A DNA stretch of 64,000 bases from Enterococcus gallinarum NBRC 100675 (GCF_001544275.1 NZ_BCQE01000014.1:1-64000), one strand, 5' to 3'; numbered from the stretch's first letter, positions 42,693 through 51,840 are shown. The notes: generated from the letters alone by a model not told the origin. Made by a program: numbers and translations.

Positions 42693-42721
42693 TTGCAAAT
42701 TCTCATAGTTATCTGTAAAGT
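42693..42721 (+). promoter_or_regulatory. Promoter of the leader peptide/ABC exporter unit
   Basis: TTGCAA (42693-42698), a 17-bp spacer and TAAAGT (42716-42721). The predicted transcript begins about 35 bases before the leader-peptide start codon. Confidence 0.6.
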
Positions 42722-42763
42722 GTTACTTGTAGTCAGCAAATAAAAAAAGAAGGAGGGATTACG

Positions 42764-42844
42764 ATGCAAAACGTTACAGCAAAATTCGCAAACAACAAAA
42801 TAGTAGTTAATCCCTTATTCGGTAATCCGTTAGTACACAGATAG
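42764..42844 (+). CDS. 26-aa leader peptide ahead of an ABC exporter attenuator
   Basis: ATG follows a strong AAGGAGGG site at 7 bases. The peptide starts MQNVTAKFANNKIVVNPLFG and ends NPLVHR. It is too short to be an enzyme and has no signal or membrane segment. Its stop codon is 22 bases before a terminator hairpin, which in turn precedes the ABC exporter start by about 30 bases. Promoter, well-translated short ORF, terminator and exporter is the layout of ribosome-mediated attenuation, as for the BmrB leader of bmrCD in Bacillus subtilis. Stalling by a ribosome-targeting drug would then raise exporter expression. Confidence 0.75.
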   Translation: MQNVTAKFANNKIVVNPLFGNPLVHR

Positions 42845-42866
42845 TGTCGATATTTTTTGACGTTAT

Positions 42867-42901
42867 GCTCTGTCCTTTTTCCGAAAGGGCAGAGCTTTTT
42901 T
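42867..42901 (+). terminator. Attenuator terminator between leader peptide and ABC exporter
   Basis: GCTCTGTCC pairs with GGGCAGAGC (one G-T pair) around an 11-base loop and is followed by six T. It sits inside the transcription unit, between the leader peptide and the exporter ribosome-binding site. Confidence 0.85.
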
Positions 42902-42931
42902 GTGTACTTTTTTAGATTGAGAGGGAAGAAA

Positions 42932-44686
42932 ATGAAATATATTTTACAACAATTAACGACGTATTTTAAAGCGCATAAATTGCGTTATGCAATCGTATTT
43001 ATTTTTATGGTTATTGCCAGCGGGATGTATGTGGCACCGATCTATATTTTGCGCTTATTCATTGATGCACTGATTCAAGATGATTTTACGATGGCAATTT
43101 TGATTCGCTATGTCAGCTTGTTTGCCGGTGCGATACTTTTAGGCTATATTGCAGAATTTATTTGGACATTTAATTTATTTATCGGATCATACGATTTGCA
43201 AAAGCAATTGCGTCAGCAATTGATGAAGCATTTCTTGAACATGGGGGCTCCCTTTTATCATCGGTTTCGAACGGGAGACTTAATGACTCGTTCTAGTGAC
43301 GATGTTCAAGTCATGGGAATGACCGTAGGCTATGGGTTGATGGTTTTCTTGAATACGAGTCTCTATTTGAGTTTTATCGTTGCCATGATGGCGATTACAG
43401 TCTCTTGGGTATTGACAATCATTGCACTGATTCCTATGCCTCTCTTGGCATACTACATTTTCAAATGGGGTTCGCAAGTAGATAAAGCCTTTACAGAAGC
43501 ACAAAACTCTGTTTCCGAGATGAATAGTGAAGTGTTGGAGATCATCGATGGTATCCGAGTGGTACGAGCATTCGGCTTAGAAGCAGCAACGACGCAGCAA
43601 TTTCAGCAAAAAACAACAGAGACTCGTGAAAAAAACGACATCGTTTCCGAGATTGATTCCCGTTTTGGGCCGCTGATTACAATCATTTTGGCGATTAGTT
43701 TTGTGATGAGTTTTGGGATCGGGGCTTTCCTAGTAGCCAACCAACAAATCACTATTGGTGCGATGCTATCTTTCCAAGTCTATTTAACGATGGTGGTTTG
43801 GCCGATGATTTCAGCAGGAGATCTGGTAAATGTGATGCAGCAAGGAGCTGCTTCTTGGCGTCGGATCAATGAAGTATTGCAGACTGGCGATCAGCTAGAA
43901 TCTGCAGGACAACAACTTGTACCGACGATCCAAACAATTGAATTCTCTCGGTACAGTTTCAAATATCCGAATACGGAACGATTTGTCTTACAAGATGTTG
44001 ATCTGACTATTACCAAAGGAGAAGTGGTGGGGATCGTCGGCAAAACAGGTAGTGGTAAGACTTCCTTGCTACGTCAGTTCGGACATCGGTACCCGTATTC
44101 AAATCAAATGCCATTGATCAATGGGCAGCCTTTGACTGCTTTTCAGACAGAAGAGATTCGTCGTCACTTTGCGGAAGTTCCGCAAGAGCATACGTTGTTT
44201 TCACGAACGATTCGAGAAAACCTATTGTTCGGGGATCCAGACGCATCCGAAGAACGCTTATGGCAAGCGTTATCACTCGCATGTTTCGCTGAAGACATCA
44301 AACGGATGCCAGAATGTCTTGAAACATTAGTCGGTGAAAAGGGAGTTTCTTTATCAGGGGGGCAAAAGCAACGTTTGTCGTTAGCACGGGCCTTTCTGCG
44401 AAGGAGTGATGTACTGTTGCTGGATGATGCTTTGTCAGCTGTCGATGCAAAAACAGAGCAAACGATCATCGCAAACCTTAAAGAAATGACAGATGCACCG
44501 ACTTCGATCATCGTGACCCACCGCTTATCCGCCATTACGGACGCCGACCAAGTGATCGTTTTGGAAGATGGGCATGTTATCCAAAGAGGGACCCATCAGG
44601 AGCTGATCGCAGTTCCTGGATGGTACCAAGAGCAATATTATCATCAACAGTTAAAGGAGGACGATCAAGATGTTCTCAACGATTAA
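42932..44686 (+). CDS. Heterodimeric ABC exporter half, degenerate Walker B subunit
   Basis: The start is ATG 42932 after GAGGG; an earlier in-frame ATG lies in the terminator and is rejected. The 584-aa product has six membrane helices and an ATPase domain with Walker A GKTGSGKTS, Q-loop VPQEHTLF, signature LSGGQ and Walker B VLLLDDALSAVD. Asp replaces the catalytic Glu, the mark of the degenerate subunit in asymmetric exporters. Its end overlaps the next gene by 17 bases. Relatives (LmrC, BmrC, EfrC) form multidrug exporters with their partners. Expression is probably set by the leader-peptide attenuator upstream rather than a nearby regulator gene. Confidence 0.93.
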   Translation: MKYILQQLTTYFKAHKLRYAIVFIFMVIASGMYVAPIYILRLFIDALIQDDFTMAILIRYVSLFAGAILLGYIAEFIWTFNLFIGSYDLQKQLRQQLMKHFLNMGAPFYHRFRTGDLMTRSSDDVQVMGMTVGYGLMVFLNTSLYLSFIVAMMAITVSWVLTIIALIPMPLLAYYIFKWGSQVDKAFTEAQNSVSEMNSEVLEIIDGIRVVRAFGLEAATTQQFQQKTTETREKNDIVSEIDSRFGPLITIILAISFVMSFGIGAFLVANQQITIGAMLSFQVYLTMVVWPMISAGDLVNVMQQGAASWRRINEVLQTGDQLESAGQQLVPTIQTIEFSRYSFKYPNTERFVLQDVDLTITKGEVVGIVGKTGSGKTSLLRQFGHRYPYSNQMPLINGQPLTAFQTEEIRRHFAEVPQEHTLFSRTIRENLLFGDPDASEERLWQALSLACFAEDIKRMPECLETLVGEKGVSLSGGQKQRLSLARAFLRRSDVLLLDDALSAVDAKTEQTIIANLKEMTDAPTSIIVTHRLSAITDADQVIVLEDGHVIQRGTHQELIAVPGWYQEQYYHQQLKEDDQDVLND

Positions 44687-46418
44687 GCGCCTGCTGTCTT
44701 ATGTAGGCTATTACAAAAAACAATTTTCGATCGGTGCAGTGTTGTTATTGCTAGGTGCTGCACTGGAATTGACATCACCGCTGATTGCCAAACGGTTGAT
44801 TGACGGCGTCATGACTCCATCGGTTGAGACAGGGAATTTGAATATCCTTTTCTTGATCCAATTGTTAGCGGGTTACTTGCTGATCAATTTGATTGGCTCG
44901 CTCTTTCGTTATATCAGCTTGCTGCAGTTGCGTAAAATGTCAAACCGCATTGTGAAGAAAATGCGGGACCAGCTTTTTGACCATATGCATCAATTGCCCG
45001 TTTCTTATTTTGATCAGATTCCTGCTGGGAAAGTAGTCGCGCGAATCACGAATGACACGGAAGTTTTGCGCTCCAATTTCTATGTGATCGTCATCAGTAA
45101 TTTGATGAGCAATATCATTCAAATCATTGGGGCTTTCTTGGCACTCTTTTTCCTGAATCATACTCTAGGATTGGCTATGCTTATTCTGATTCCGATTCTG
45201 GGTATTTGGCAACATGTTTATACGAAGTATGCTTCCCGTTATAATATTGCCATGCGGGAATATATTTCTCAAATCAGTGGTCAGTTAAATGAATTTGTTC
45301 AAGGAATGGCAGTTATTCAGGCCTTTCAGAGAGAAGGCCAACTGCAGAAAGAATTCAATGAGACCGTCGAGAAATGGTTTCAGACAGGCCGAAAGTATCT
45401 GTTATTGGATTCGAGTATTGCCTGGGGATTGGGCAATCTTTTACGGAATTCAACGATCCTGATTCTGATCACGACATTATCGGCATTCTTCTTGGATGGC
45501 CGGCTCGCTATCTCCGCAGGTTTGCTTTATGCCTTTATTGATTATATCAATCGACTCTATGACCCAATTGAAGGTCTGGTCCAAACGATCACCAATGTTC
45601 AGCAATCGCTAGCTGCCGGCAAACGAGTCTTTGAGTTTGCTGATCAGCCAATTGAAAAACAGCAAGAAGCAGCCATCGCTATCAAGGAAGGAAATGTTTC
45701 TTTCAATCAAGTAACCTTTGGGTATGATCCAGAGCAAGCTGTTTTACATGAGATCGATTTTCAAGTATCTGCAGGTGAAACAGTCGCATTAGTAGGGCAT
45801 ACAGGATCTGGGAAATCCAGTATCTTGAACTTACTGTTCCGTTTTTATGACCCTCAAGCAGGGACTATCACGATCGATGATCAAGTGATCGAAGCATTTG
45901 ACCGTCACAGCGTTCGTCGTTCGATGGCAATCGTGATGCAAGATCCCTATCTGTTTACAGGAACGATTGCCAGTAATATCGGTATGAATGATCCGTCAAT
46001 CACAGAAGAGATGATCCTATCCGCATTAGAACAAGTTGGTGCCGGTTACCTGCTGACGCGTTATCCGAAAGGTATCCATCACCCCGTCGTAGAAAAAGGC
46101 AATGAGTTTTCCAGTGGCGAACGTCAATTGATCAGCTTTGCTCGTGCTTTGGTATTTGATCCAAAAATCTTGATTCTAGATGAAGCAACGAGTCACGTTG
46201 ATACCGAAACGGAGTCGATCATTCAAAAAGCAATGACAGTCTTGCAAAAAGGACGGACCACTTTTATGATCGCTCACCGCTTATCAACGATTAAGCAAGC
46301 AGAGCAAATCCTAGTTTTAGATCAAGGTAGAATCGTTGAACGGGGCAATCATGCCAGTCTGGTACAAGCTGGGGGAATCTATCAGCAAATGTACCAAATG
46401 CAGTCAGAGCAACTCTGA
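44670..46418 (+). CDS. Heterodimeric ABC exporter half, canonical Walker B subunit
   Basis: The 582-aa partner starts at an ATG within the end of the upstream gene, after AAAGGAGG. It has six membrane helices, then Walker A GHTGSGKSS, Q-loop VMQDPYLF, an altered signature FSSGERQ and Walker B ILILDEATSHVD with intact Glu. The altered signature here and the altered Walker B in the upstream protein fall in the same ATP site, as in LmrCD, BmrCD and EfrCD. Together they probably export hydrophobic drugs, peptides or lipids. A strong terminator follows. Confidence 0.93.
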   Translation: MFSTIKRLLSYVGYYKKQFSIGAVLLLLGAALELTSPLIAKRLIDGVMTPSVETGNLNILFLIQLLAGYLLINLIGSLFRYISLLQLRKMSNRIVKKMRDQLFDHMHQLPVSYFDQIPAGKVVARITNDTEVLRSNFYVIVISNLMSNIIQIIGAFLALFFLNHTLGLAMLILIPILGIWQHVYTKYASRYNIAMREYISQISGQLNEFVQGMAVIQAFQREGQLQKEFNETVEKWFQTGRKYLLLDSSIAWGLGNLLRNSTILILITTLSAFFLDGRLAISAGLLYAFIDYINRLYDPIEGLVQTITNVQQSLAAGKRVFEFADQPIEKQQEAAIAIKEGNVSFNQVTFGYDPEQAVLHEIDFQVSAGETVALVGHTGSGKSSILNLLFRFYDPQAGTITIDDQVIEAFDRHSVRRSMAIVMQDPYLFTGTIASNIGMNDPSITEEMILSALEQVGAGYLLTRYPKGIHHPVVEKGNEFSSGERQLISFARALVFDPKILILDEATSHVDTETESIIQKAMTVLQKGRTTFMIAHRLSTIKQAEQILVLDQGRIVERGNHASLVQAGGIYQQMYQMQSEQL

Positions 46419-46458
46419 TTCATCAAGGATAAGACTCACTTTTTTAATAAGATAGAAG

Positions 46459-46502
46459 AAGCGTCAAGCCTAGGAATTTCCTTGTTTGCTTGACGCTTTT
46501 TT
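46459..46502 (+). terminator. Terminator of the second ABC exporter operon
   Basis: AAGCGTCAAGC pairs perfectly with GCTTGACGCTT, with an 18-base loop and a TTTTTT tail. Confidence 0.9.
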
Positions 46503-46522
46503 AGAACAGTCTTTACTAACCG

Positions 46523-46699
46523 CTAATCGGTCAATGGCTGGATGTCACTGAGTTTGGCTACGCCGTAGTTGCCCCCTTCTAAAAGTTCGACAGTCGCTGT
46601 ATTACTCAGTAAGCGAATGATCTTGATCTTTTGTAAGGTAGGTTGTCCGATTACTTTCGCTAAATAGAATTTACTTGTACAAAGTTCTTCTTTTTTCAT
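46523..46699 (-). CDS. Hypothetical small protein (58 aa)
   Basis: ATG 46699 follows GAAGGTG; a GTG nine bases earlier overlaps that site. The product (MKKEELCTSKFYLAKVIGQP, then a strand-rich part KIKIIRLLSNTATVELLEGG and NYGVAKLSDIQPL) looks like a small SH3- or Tudor-like beta barrel. No family is recognised and no partner gene is adjacent. It is convergent with the ABC exporter operon. Confidence 0.6.
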   Translation of the reverse strand: MKKEELCTSKFYLAKVIGQPTLQKIKIIRLLSNTATVELLEGGNYGVAKLSDIQPLTD

Positions 46700-46940
46700 A
46701 AGCTTCACCTTCTTTTTTAGAGTTATACCATAGAAGTCCTTTTACAAGGAAGGCGTTTCACAAAACATTCAAACTTTTTTCGTAATTTGACAATAGCTGT
46801 CTTTATCCTATCCTCTTAATTCAAGACTTACCTACACAGAAAGAGGGGAAAGAGGAGAAAGAGGAAAAGGACAGCTAACGTTTGTAAAAAGAAAAAATCT
46901 GCCGTAGAATGAGAAAAAATAGGCGAAATGAGATGATTGT

Positions 46941-47543
46941 ATGAAAGTTCTTTTAGTGGGACATACCGGAACATTAGGGAAAATTTTGCTGGCTGGTTTA
47001 CAAGACAAATCTGTTGAGGTTATCACGGCGAGTCGAAGTGCAGGGGACTACCGCGTGGAGATTGCTGATCCGGAAAGTATTCGGACGCTGTTTGCAGAGA
47101 TCGGTACTGTAGATGCTATTATTTCCGCAGCGGGTAGTACCGTCTTCAAACCTTTTGCGGAGTTGACACCGGAAGAAAATCAGCGCTCCATTGACAGCAA
47201 GCTGCAAGGCCAAGTCAATCTAGTGTTGATCGGACAGCATTATTTAACGGAGGGCGGCAGTATCACGTTGACCTCAGGCATCATTCAAGACGAGTTTATT
47301 CCGATGGGTACTTCTTCGGCGCTGGTGAATGGCGCAATCGGTGCTTTTGTTGCTTCAGCGGCGTTAGAAATTGGTCGTGGCATTCGTATCAATGCGGTCA
47401 GTCCGAATGCGTTGGCAGGCTCTTGGGAGACCTATGCTCCCTCATTCCAAGGATTTCTGCCTGTCGCGGATGAAAAAGTTTTTGCTGCCTATGAAAAATC
47501 AGTTTTTGGTATCATGACAGGACGGACCTTTACTGTTTATTAA
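46941..47543 (+). CDS. SDR-fold protein with degenerate active site
   Basis: This 200-aa protein has the short-chain dehydrogenase Rossmann fold: nucleotide-binding VGHTGTLGK near residue 7, DAIISAAG near 63 (the NNAG equivalent), then LTSGIIQDE with the catalytic Ser position. The YxxxK motif should follow about 13 residues later, but the sequence reads SSALVNGAIGAFVASAALE, so neither Tyr nor Lys is present. The C-terminal NAVSPNALAGS matches the normal PG motif. It belongs to a short SDR group that keeps NAD(P) binding but lost the usual catalytic pair, so it could be a regulator or a non-classical enzyme. ATG 46941 lacks a strong ribosome-binding site. Confidence 0.85.
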   Translation: MKVLLVGHTGTLGKILLAGLQDKSVEVITASRSAGDYRVEIADPESIRTLFAEIGTVDAIISAAGSTVFKPFAELTPEENQRSIDSKLQGQVNLVLIGQHYLTEGGSITLTSGIIQDEFIPMGTSSALVNGAIGAFVASAALEIGRGIRINAVSPNALAGSWETYAPSFQGFLPVADEKVFAAYEKSVFGIMTGRTFTVY

Positions 47544-47561
47544 AGCCGTCACTCGCGAAAA

Positions 47562-47602
47562 AAACGCCGTCAGAAGAAGCAAATTCTTCTGGCGGCGTTT
47601 TG
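47562..47602. terminator. Bidirectional terminator between the SDR and SRAP genes
   Basis: AAAACGCCGTCAGAAGAA and TTCTTCTGGCGGCGTTTT form an almost perfect 18-bp stem with a 5-base loop. The two flanking genes converge on it. Confidence 0.9.
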
Positions 47603-47604
47603 GT

Positions 47605-48186
47605 TTACGAAACAGGTTGTGGGTGAATATCAGGCATCGTTTGGAGTAGATAGTTTCTTGCGAAAGTCACATCCGTGATCCAAGGCAAAACATCTGCCTT
47701 CGACAACAAAACAGGCATCCGATCATGAATTGGTGCAATCGTTGCATTGGGCTTGGTCGTCAGAATAATGGATTCATCTTCCGAACCGCTGGCAGTAGAA
47801 TGGTTCCGATAGAAACCAGCAAGGTAGAGGGGCTCCGAGGAGTCAAAGAGAAACTTGTGCTTATCGCTATCCCACTCATAAAAGCCAGACATTGGAAAGG
47901 CACAGCGATTTTCCAGAAATGGCTTCTTGAAAGTACGTTTTTCTTCTACGGTTTCTGCTCGGGCATTGATTAAAAGTTGGCCTTTTTTGAAACCAGTAAA
48001 GCCCCAATGGGTTAGGATCGGTACGATTTGCTGCGAATCATCGGCAATCAGCGTGACGACTTGGTTGGAAGGGAAAACTTCATCAACAGCGATTTTTTTG
48101 TTTTGTTCTTTGGCTATCGTGACTAGTTCTTGATAATAATCAGACAGCTCCCCTGTCCTTGGATCAAATAAATATCTCCCACACAT
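47605..48186 (-). CDS. SOS response-associated peptidase (SRAP/HMCES/YedK family)
   Basis: The 193-aa product begins MCGRYLF, where Cys2 becomes the new N-terminus and bonds covalently to abasic sites in single-stranded DNA. Other family marks are INARAETVEEKRTFKKPFLE, CAFPMSGFYEWD (with the catalytic Glu) and PIHDRMPVLL (with the His). These proteins shield abasic sites at stalled forks. The gene lies 102 bases behind a Y-family polymerase gene on the same strand, and both are probably read from one LexA-box promoter. It ends at the bidirectional terminator. ATG follows AAAGGAGG. Confidence 0.95.
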   Translation of the reverse strand: MCGRYLFDPRTGELSDYYQELVTIAKEQNKKIAVDEVFPSNQVVTLIADDSQQIVPILTHWGFTGFKKGQLLINARAETVEEKRTFKKPFLENRCAFPMSGFYEWDSDKHKFLFDSSEPLYLAGFYRNHSTASGSEDESIILTTKPNATIAPIHDRMPVLLSKADVLPWITDVTFARNYLLQTMPDIHPQPVS

Positions 48187-48288
48187 GGTGTTTCCTCCTT
48201 TTTAGCAATGCTGTGAATTCCGACTGGTCCACAGATTCAATTTATCAGCAAAAGAGATAGGCGTATAGCAAAATGCTTAGCCGCCATC

Positions 48289-49647
48289 CTATTTTGGTCG
48301 AACTGCTTTGCCTTGAGGTTCGTTTGAGATACCATCCATTCCACCGGCATGTCCACCAACGAGATTCGCCCGTGCAATCGCTCGTCCGCCTTCCAGTTTG
48401 CTGGCAGCATGAACGATCGAAGTAAATCCATATTTGGCGCGAATTTTATCGATCAGTAAATCAAGCTTTCGCTGTTTTAGTTGTTCTTCCGGATCTTGGA
48501 ACAAATCGAGCTGAACGCTTTGGGTAAAAACCAGTCTCGAATAAGTGATCCCCACATGACGTACCACTTGTCCTGTGTAGTATTTGCGAAATAAGAACAG
48601 TGCGTGAGCAATCAATAGTTTGGTGTTATCTGTCGCAGGGATTTTCATTTGGTGGGCAAAGCCCTTCTGTGTCTCTCCAAAAGCTGTTCCAATATAGAGA
48701 TGGATACATTGTGTTTGGCAGCCTTCACGACGGATTCGGGCGGCGACTTGTTCTGCCATTTCTTTGATAACTAATTCGATCTCGCTCTGCAAGTAATAAT
48801 TTCGATTTAAGACTTGATTATTGCCATAACTTTTTTCCATTGTTTTTGGGGCCGGTTCCGCTAAAATCGTTCGATCGATCCCGTTGGCATGGTGGTATAA
48901 TTGTTCCCCAATGATACCCATACGGCTGCGCAAAAAATCTGGATCGGCATGAGCCAATGCTTTGATCGATTCGATCCCTAACTGAGTCAATCGTTTTTGG
49001 GTTCGAGAACCAATCCCCCAAAAATCAGTCATCCGCGAAATTCCCCATACTTTACTTTCCACATCTTGATACGTCCATTCGGCAATGAAGGTGGGATTTT
49101 TCTTTGCTTCGGTATCGAGGGCCAATTTTGCAAGAAGAGGATTATCACCGATCCCGACAGTTACCCGCAGTCCGGTCGCTTTGAAGACATGGGCTTTGAT
49201 TTTTTCTGCCATTTTGTGCCGCTTCTCGCTTCTAGAAAGAGAAGGATCAGGAAAAAATAAATGTAACGTTTGCGTCACATCCATCAGCGACTCATCAATT
49301 GAATAGAGTAAGAGGTCTTCGTCCGCCACATAGTTCCGATAAACGTTGTTGACTTTCAAATTTTCTTTGATATATAGATTCATGCGAGGAGAAACTTTAT
49401 ATAGATCCGGATGGTTGGGCAAGTTGTCAGCACGAGTGACATTGGTGATCCCCAGAACAGTTTTCGCCATTGGCGAAGCTGCTAAGACTAACCCGTTTCC
49501 TGTGTTATCTGAATGAGACATGACTACGAGCAGGGCGGTCAAAGGATCTAGCCCTCTCTGGACACATTCGACAGATGCATAGAAAGATTTTACATCAATG
49601 AACAAAATATCCCGTAACGGTTCTTCTTCATAATTAAATCTCCCCAT
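48289..49647 (-). CDS. Y-family DNA polymerase (UmuC/YqjW type)
   Basis: The start is ATG 49647, with GGGAGG 8-9 bases upstream; the longer frame reaches into the promoter. The 452-aa protein has the palm motifs FIDVKSFYASVE (first metal Asp) and LYSIDESLMD (catalytic Asp-Glu). A helix-hairpin-helix thumb reads DFWGIGSRTQKRLTQLG, and a little-finger domain lies near residues 270-390. It copies damaged DNA at low fidelity. Firmicutes YqjW/UvrX-type relatives are SOS genes. A LexA-type box sits between its -35 and -10. The C-terminus ends GKAVRPK, with no clear clamp-binding motif recognised there. Confidence 0.92.
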   Translation of the reverse strand: MGRFNYEEEPLRDILFIDVKSFYASVECVQRGLDPLTALLVVMSHSDNTGNGLVLAASPMAKTVLGITNVTRADNLPNHPDLYKVSPRMNLYIKENLKVNNVYRNYVADEDLLLYSIDESLMDVTQTLHLFFPDPSLSRSEKRHKMAEKIKAHVFKATGLRVTVGIGDNPLLAKLALDTEAKKNPTFIAEWTYQDVESKVWGISRMTDFWGIGSRTQKRLTQLGIESIKALAHADPDFLRSRMGIIGEQLYHHANGIDRTILAEPAPKTMEKSYGNNQVLNRNYYLQSEIELVIKEMAEQVAARIRREGCQTQCIHLYIGTAFGETQKGFAHQMKIPATDNTKLLIAHALFLFRKYYTGQVVRHVGITYSRLVFTQSVQLDLFQDPEEQLKQRKLDLLIDKIRAKYGFTSIVHAASKLEGGRAIARANLVGGHAGGMDGISNEPQGKAVRPK

Positions 49648-49668
49648 CAAAAACGCCTCCCTAGTTGT

Positions 49669-49698
49669 ATAATACAAACATATGTTCTCTTTTGTAAA
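49669..49698 (-). promoter_or_regulatory. LexA-box promoter of the Y-polymerase/SRAP operon
   Basis: On the minus strand TTTACA (49698-49693), an 18-bp spacer and TATTAT (49674-49669). The spacer holds AACATATGTT (in 49675-49688), the core of the Firmicutes LexA/DinR box CGAACATATGTTCG with changes only at the outer positions. Confidence 0.85.
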
Positions 49699-49759
49699 GC
49701 GAACACACCTTAAAATTTTTGGTTTTTGTAAAATAATCGCGACAATTAAAAACAGCTGC

Positions 49760-49788
49760 AACAAAAAAAAGCCCTTGAGAAGGGCTTT
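49760..49788 (-). terminator. Terminator of the sensor kinase gene
   Basis: AAAGCCCTT pairs with AAGGGCTTT around GAG; on the minus strand it is followed by more than six T. It lies about 240 bases beyond the kinase stop; the stretch between holds no other gene. Confidence 0.75.
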
Positions 49789-50028
49789 AATGAGATAAAA
49801 GCAGAACAGAAGCTGGCGCTAATAGTCACGCGATGAGCTATCCTGTAATTTTTTCATTGCGGAAAAACAAGAGGGAATTTCCGTGACAAACTAAAATGAG
49901 TTTCGGCTAATGACGACAAACAATAGCTGGTTTTTTATTGTACTTTTCGTCAAACCTTCATTCTTTTTCGTTATAATAAAGGTATAGTGAATGAACGAAC
50001 AAAAGGCTTAGATAAGCAATGCAAGCGA

Positions 50029-51840
50029 TTACTGAATGTTGTCGCTATCTATTGGGATTCCTAGTGTAAAGGTCGTTCCATAGACGGTGCTTTTTACTTG
50101 TAAGATCCAATCGTTTTTCTTAGCAATCGATGAGACGATGAATAAGCCGAGACCAGTTCCATTGGACTCTGTCTTCGTTGTGAAAAAAGGCGTGAACATT
50201 TTACTTTCTATTTCTTTCGGGATCCCTGGACCATTATCTGTCACGGTAAGTTGTGCAAAATGTTTGTCGCAATAAGCAAGTGAATGGTTTTGGAATGCTG
50301 TCAACTGCTTATCTGCTGCTGCACTAAGTCTGACTTGGATGTGCGGGTTTTCTGGCTGAGCCTGATAAGCATTGGTGATCAAATTGTATAAGATAACTTG
50401 TAAGTCACTGGCTTCAATGAGTGCAGTGCCCACAAAAGAAGCTTGATACGTCAATGTGACTTTCTTTGGTACGAGTACGCGCATGGTGTCAATGGCTTCT
50501 GATACCACTTCTTCGATCGAGAGGGATTCTTTCGTTTTGATCCCAGTCTTAGTAAAGCGCAATACATTAGTAGAAAGGTTTTGGCCTTTTTGCGCTGCTT
50601 GGTAGACTTCATTTAGATCAGCAACAAGCGCTTCGTTTGACTGGTATTCTTCAATCAACAGTTGCAGATTTCCGATCATCGGAGTAAGAAAATTATTCAT
50701 GTCATGAACAATGGTAGTGGTTAGCAGACCTACTGTTTCCAATTGCGATTTTTGCATCATTGATTTTTCAAGGGCATGCTTTTCCTTCAAAAAATTTTGC
50801 CGTTCAACTAAACGCAGATTTTCGATATAGGTCCGGTTTTGGCGATTGTAATGACTAAAACTGACTGCTAAAAGAATGATGATTGCTAAGAGAATGGTCA
50901 GTAAGCCAAGTATGATCAGATTTTTTTGCAGTGCGAGTCCATTTCGTTCATAAAAGTCCGATGAACTGGCAACGATCCAGCGTGCATCCCCAACCGTAAT
51001 CCATTCATAGGCTGAGATTTTTAAAACTTTTTTGGGGTCTTCTTCTGTCCACCAGTAAGAATTGTAGCTTAATGTTCCTTTTTCATTGGTCTTTTGGACA
51101 TCTTCTAAATGAGCCAAATCGCTGTAGTCGAGGTCAGGATATTTCAGCTTTCGCCCATTGATGATGTCTAATCCGATTTGTTCGGTGGAAGGGTGCATGA
51201 GCACTTTCATTTCTTCATTTTTGACCATCGTATAGCCATTTTGGTTTTCTGTTGTGTCAATCTCTTGCTGATACAGCTCTTCAAGATTGATTGGCAGAAC
51301 CAAGATAGATTGAAGCACATGATGCTTGTCATAGACCGGCCGATATAAATTGACATAAGACGTATTATCAGCAAAGTAAGCTTCGCCGTTTTGAAGAACC
51401 GAACCCTTTAAAGCTTTGAGATAAAGGGGATCTTGATCAAAAGCCGTGACTTTGACAGGTTCTTTAACAAATTGGTCTGCATGGATGTCTTTGCCAGAAA
51501 GGAGAGTGCCCGTTGGTGAAACAAGATATAATCCGGCGGCAGCCGAGGTCTTGAATAGGAGACTGTTGTCCAACTGAGTGTCTTCGATCAGTTCATGGTA
51601 ATTTTTTTCATTAAAAATATTCGAAGCATAATCTTCCAGTGCTAAAGTATAAGATTTGATTTCCAATCGCAATATTTTGATTACAGAGTCATTGATTTTG
51701 GCTAGTTGATTCTCCCCCATTTTTAACGCATGTTTTTGTGTCTGCTGATAGCTGTTTGCTGTGATGACCATTCCTAATACAGTCAAAAAAAGGACGGTCA
51801 TCATTCCTAGAACAAGCAATCTGCTTGAAGGCTTTTTCAT
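50029..51840 (-). CDS. Membrane sensor histidine kinase with extracytoplasmic Cache-like domain
   Basis: ATG 51840 follows AAAGGGAG. The 603-aa protein has an N-terminal membrane helix (LVLGMMTVLFLTVLGMVITA) and an extracellular region of about 290 residues, probably a double Cache sensor. A second helix (LIILGLLTILLAIIILLAVS) leads into the kinase. The H-box is TTIVHDMNNFLTPMIGNL with the phospho-His near residue 377, an NtrB-like HDxNN form. The ATPase domain has an N-box (LQVILYNLITNAYQA), DNGPGIP and GTGLGLFIVSS. The partner response regulator is divergent, with only 50 bases between the starts. The sensed compound is unknown; the citrate locus next door makes an organic acid a reasonable guess. 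Confidence 0.92.
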   Translation of the reverse strand: MKKPSSRLLVLGMMTVLFLTVLGMVITANSYQQTQKHALKMGENQLAKINDSVIKILRLEIKSYTLALEDYASNIFNEKNYHELIEDTQLDNSLLFKTSAAAGLYLVSPTGTLLSGKDIHADQFVKEPVKVTAFDQDPLYLKALKGSVLQNGEAYFADNTSYVNLYRPVYDKHHVLQSILVLPINLEELYQQEIDTTENQNGYTMVKNEEMKVLMHPSTEQIGLDIINGRKLKYPDLDYSDLAHLEDVQKTNEKGTLSYNSYWWTEEDPKKVLKISAYEWITVGDARWIVASSSDFYERNGLALQKNLIILGLLTILLAIIILLAVSFSHYNRQNRTYIENLRLVERQNFLKEKHALEKSMMQKSQLETVGLLTTTIVHDMNNFLTPMIGNLQLLIEEYQSNEALVADLNEVYQAAQKGQNLSTNVLRFTKTGIKTKESLSIEEVVSEAIDTMRVLVPKKVTLTYQASFVGTALIEASDLQVILYNLITNAYQAQPENPHIQVRLSAAADKQLTAFQNHSLAYCDKHFAQLTVTDNGPGIPKEIESKMFTPFFTTKTESNGTGLGLFIVSSIAKKNDWILQVKSTVYGTTFTLGIPIDSDNIQ

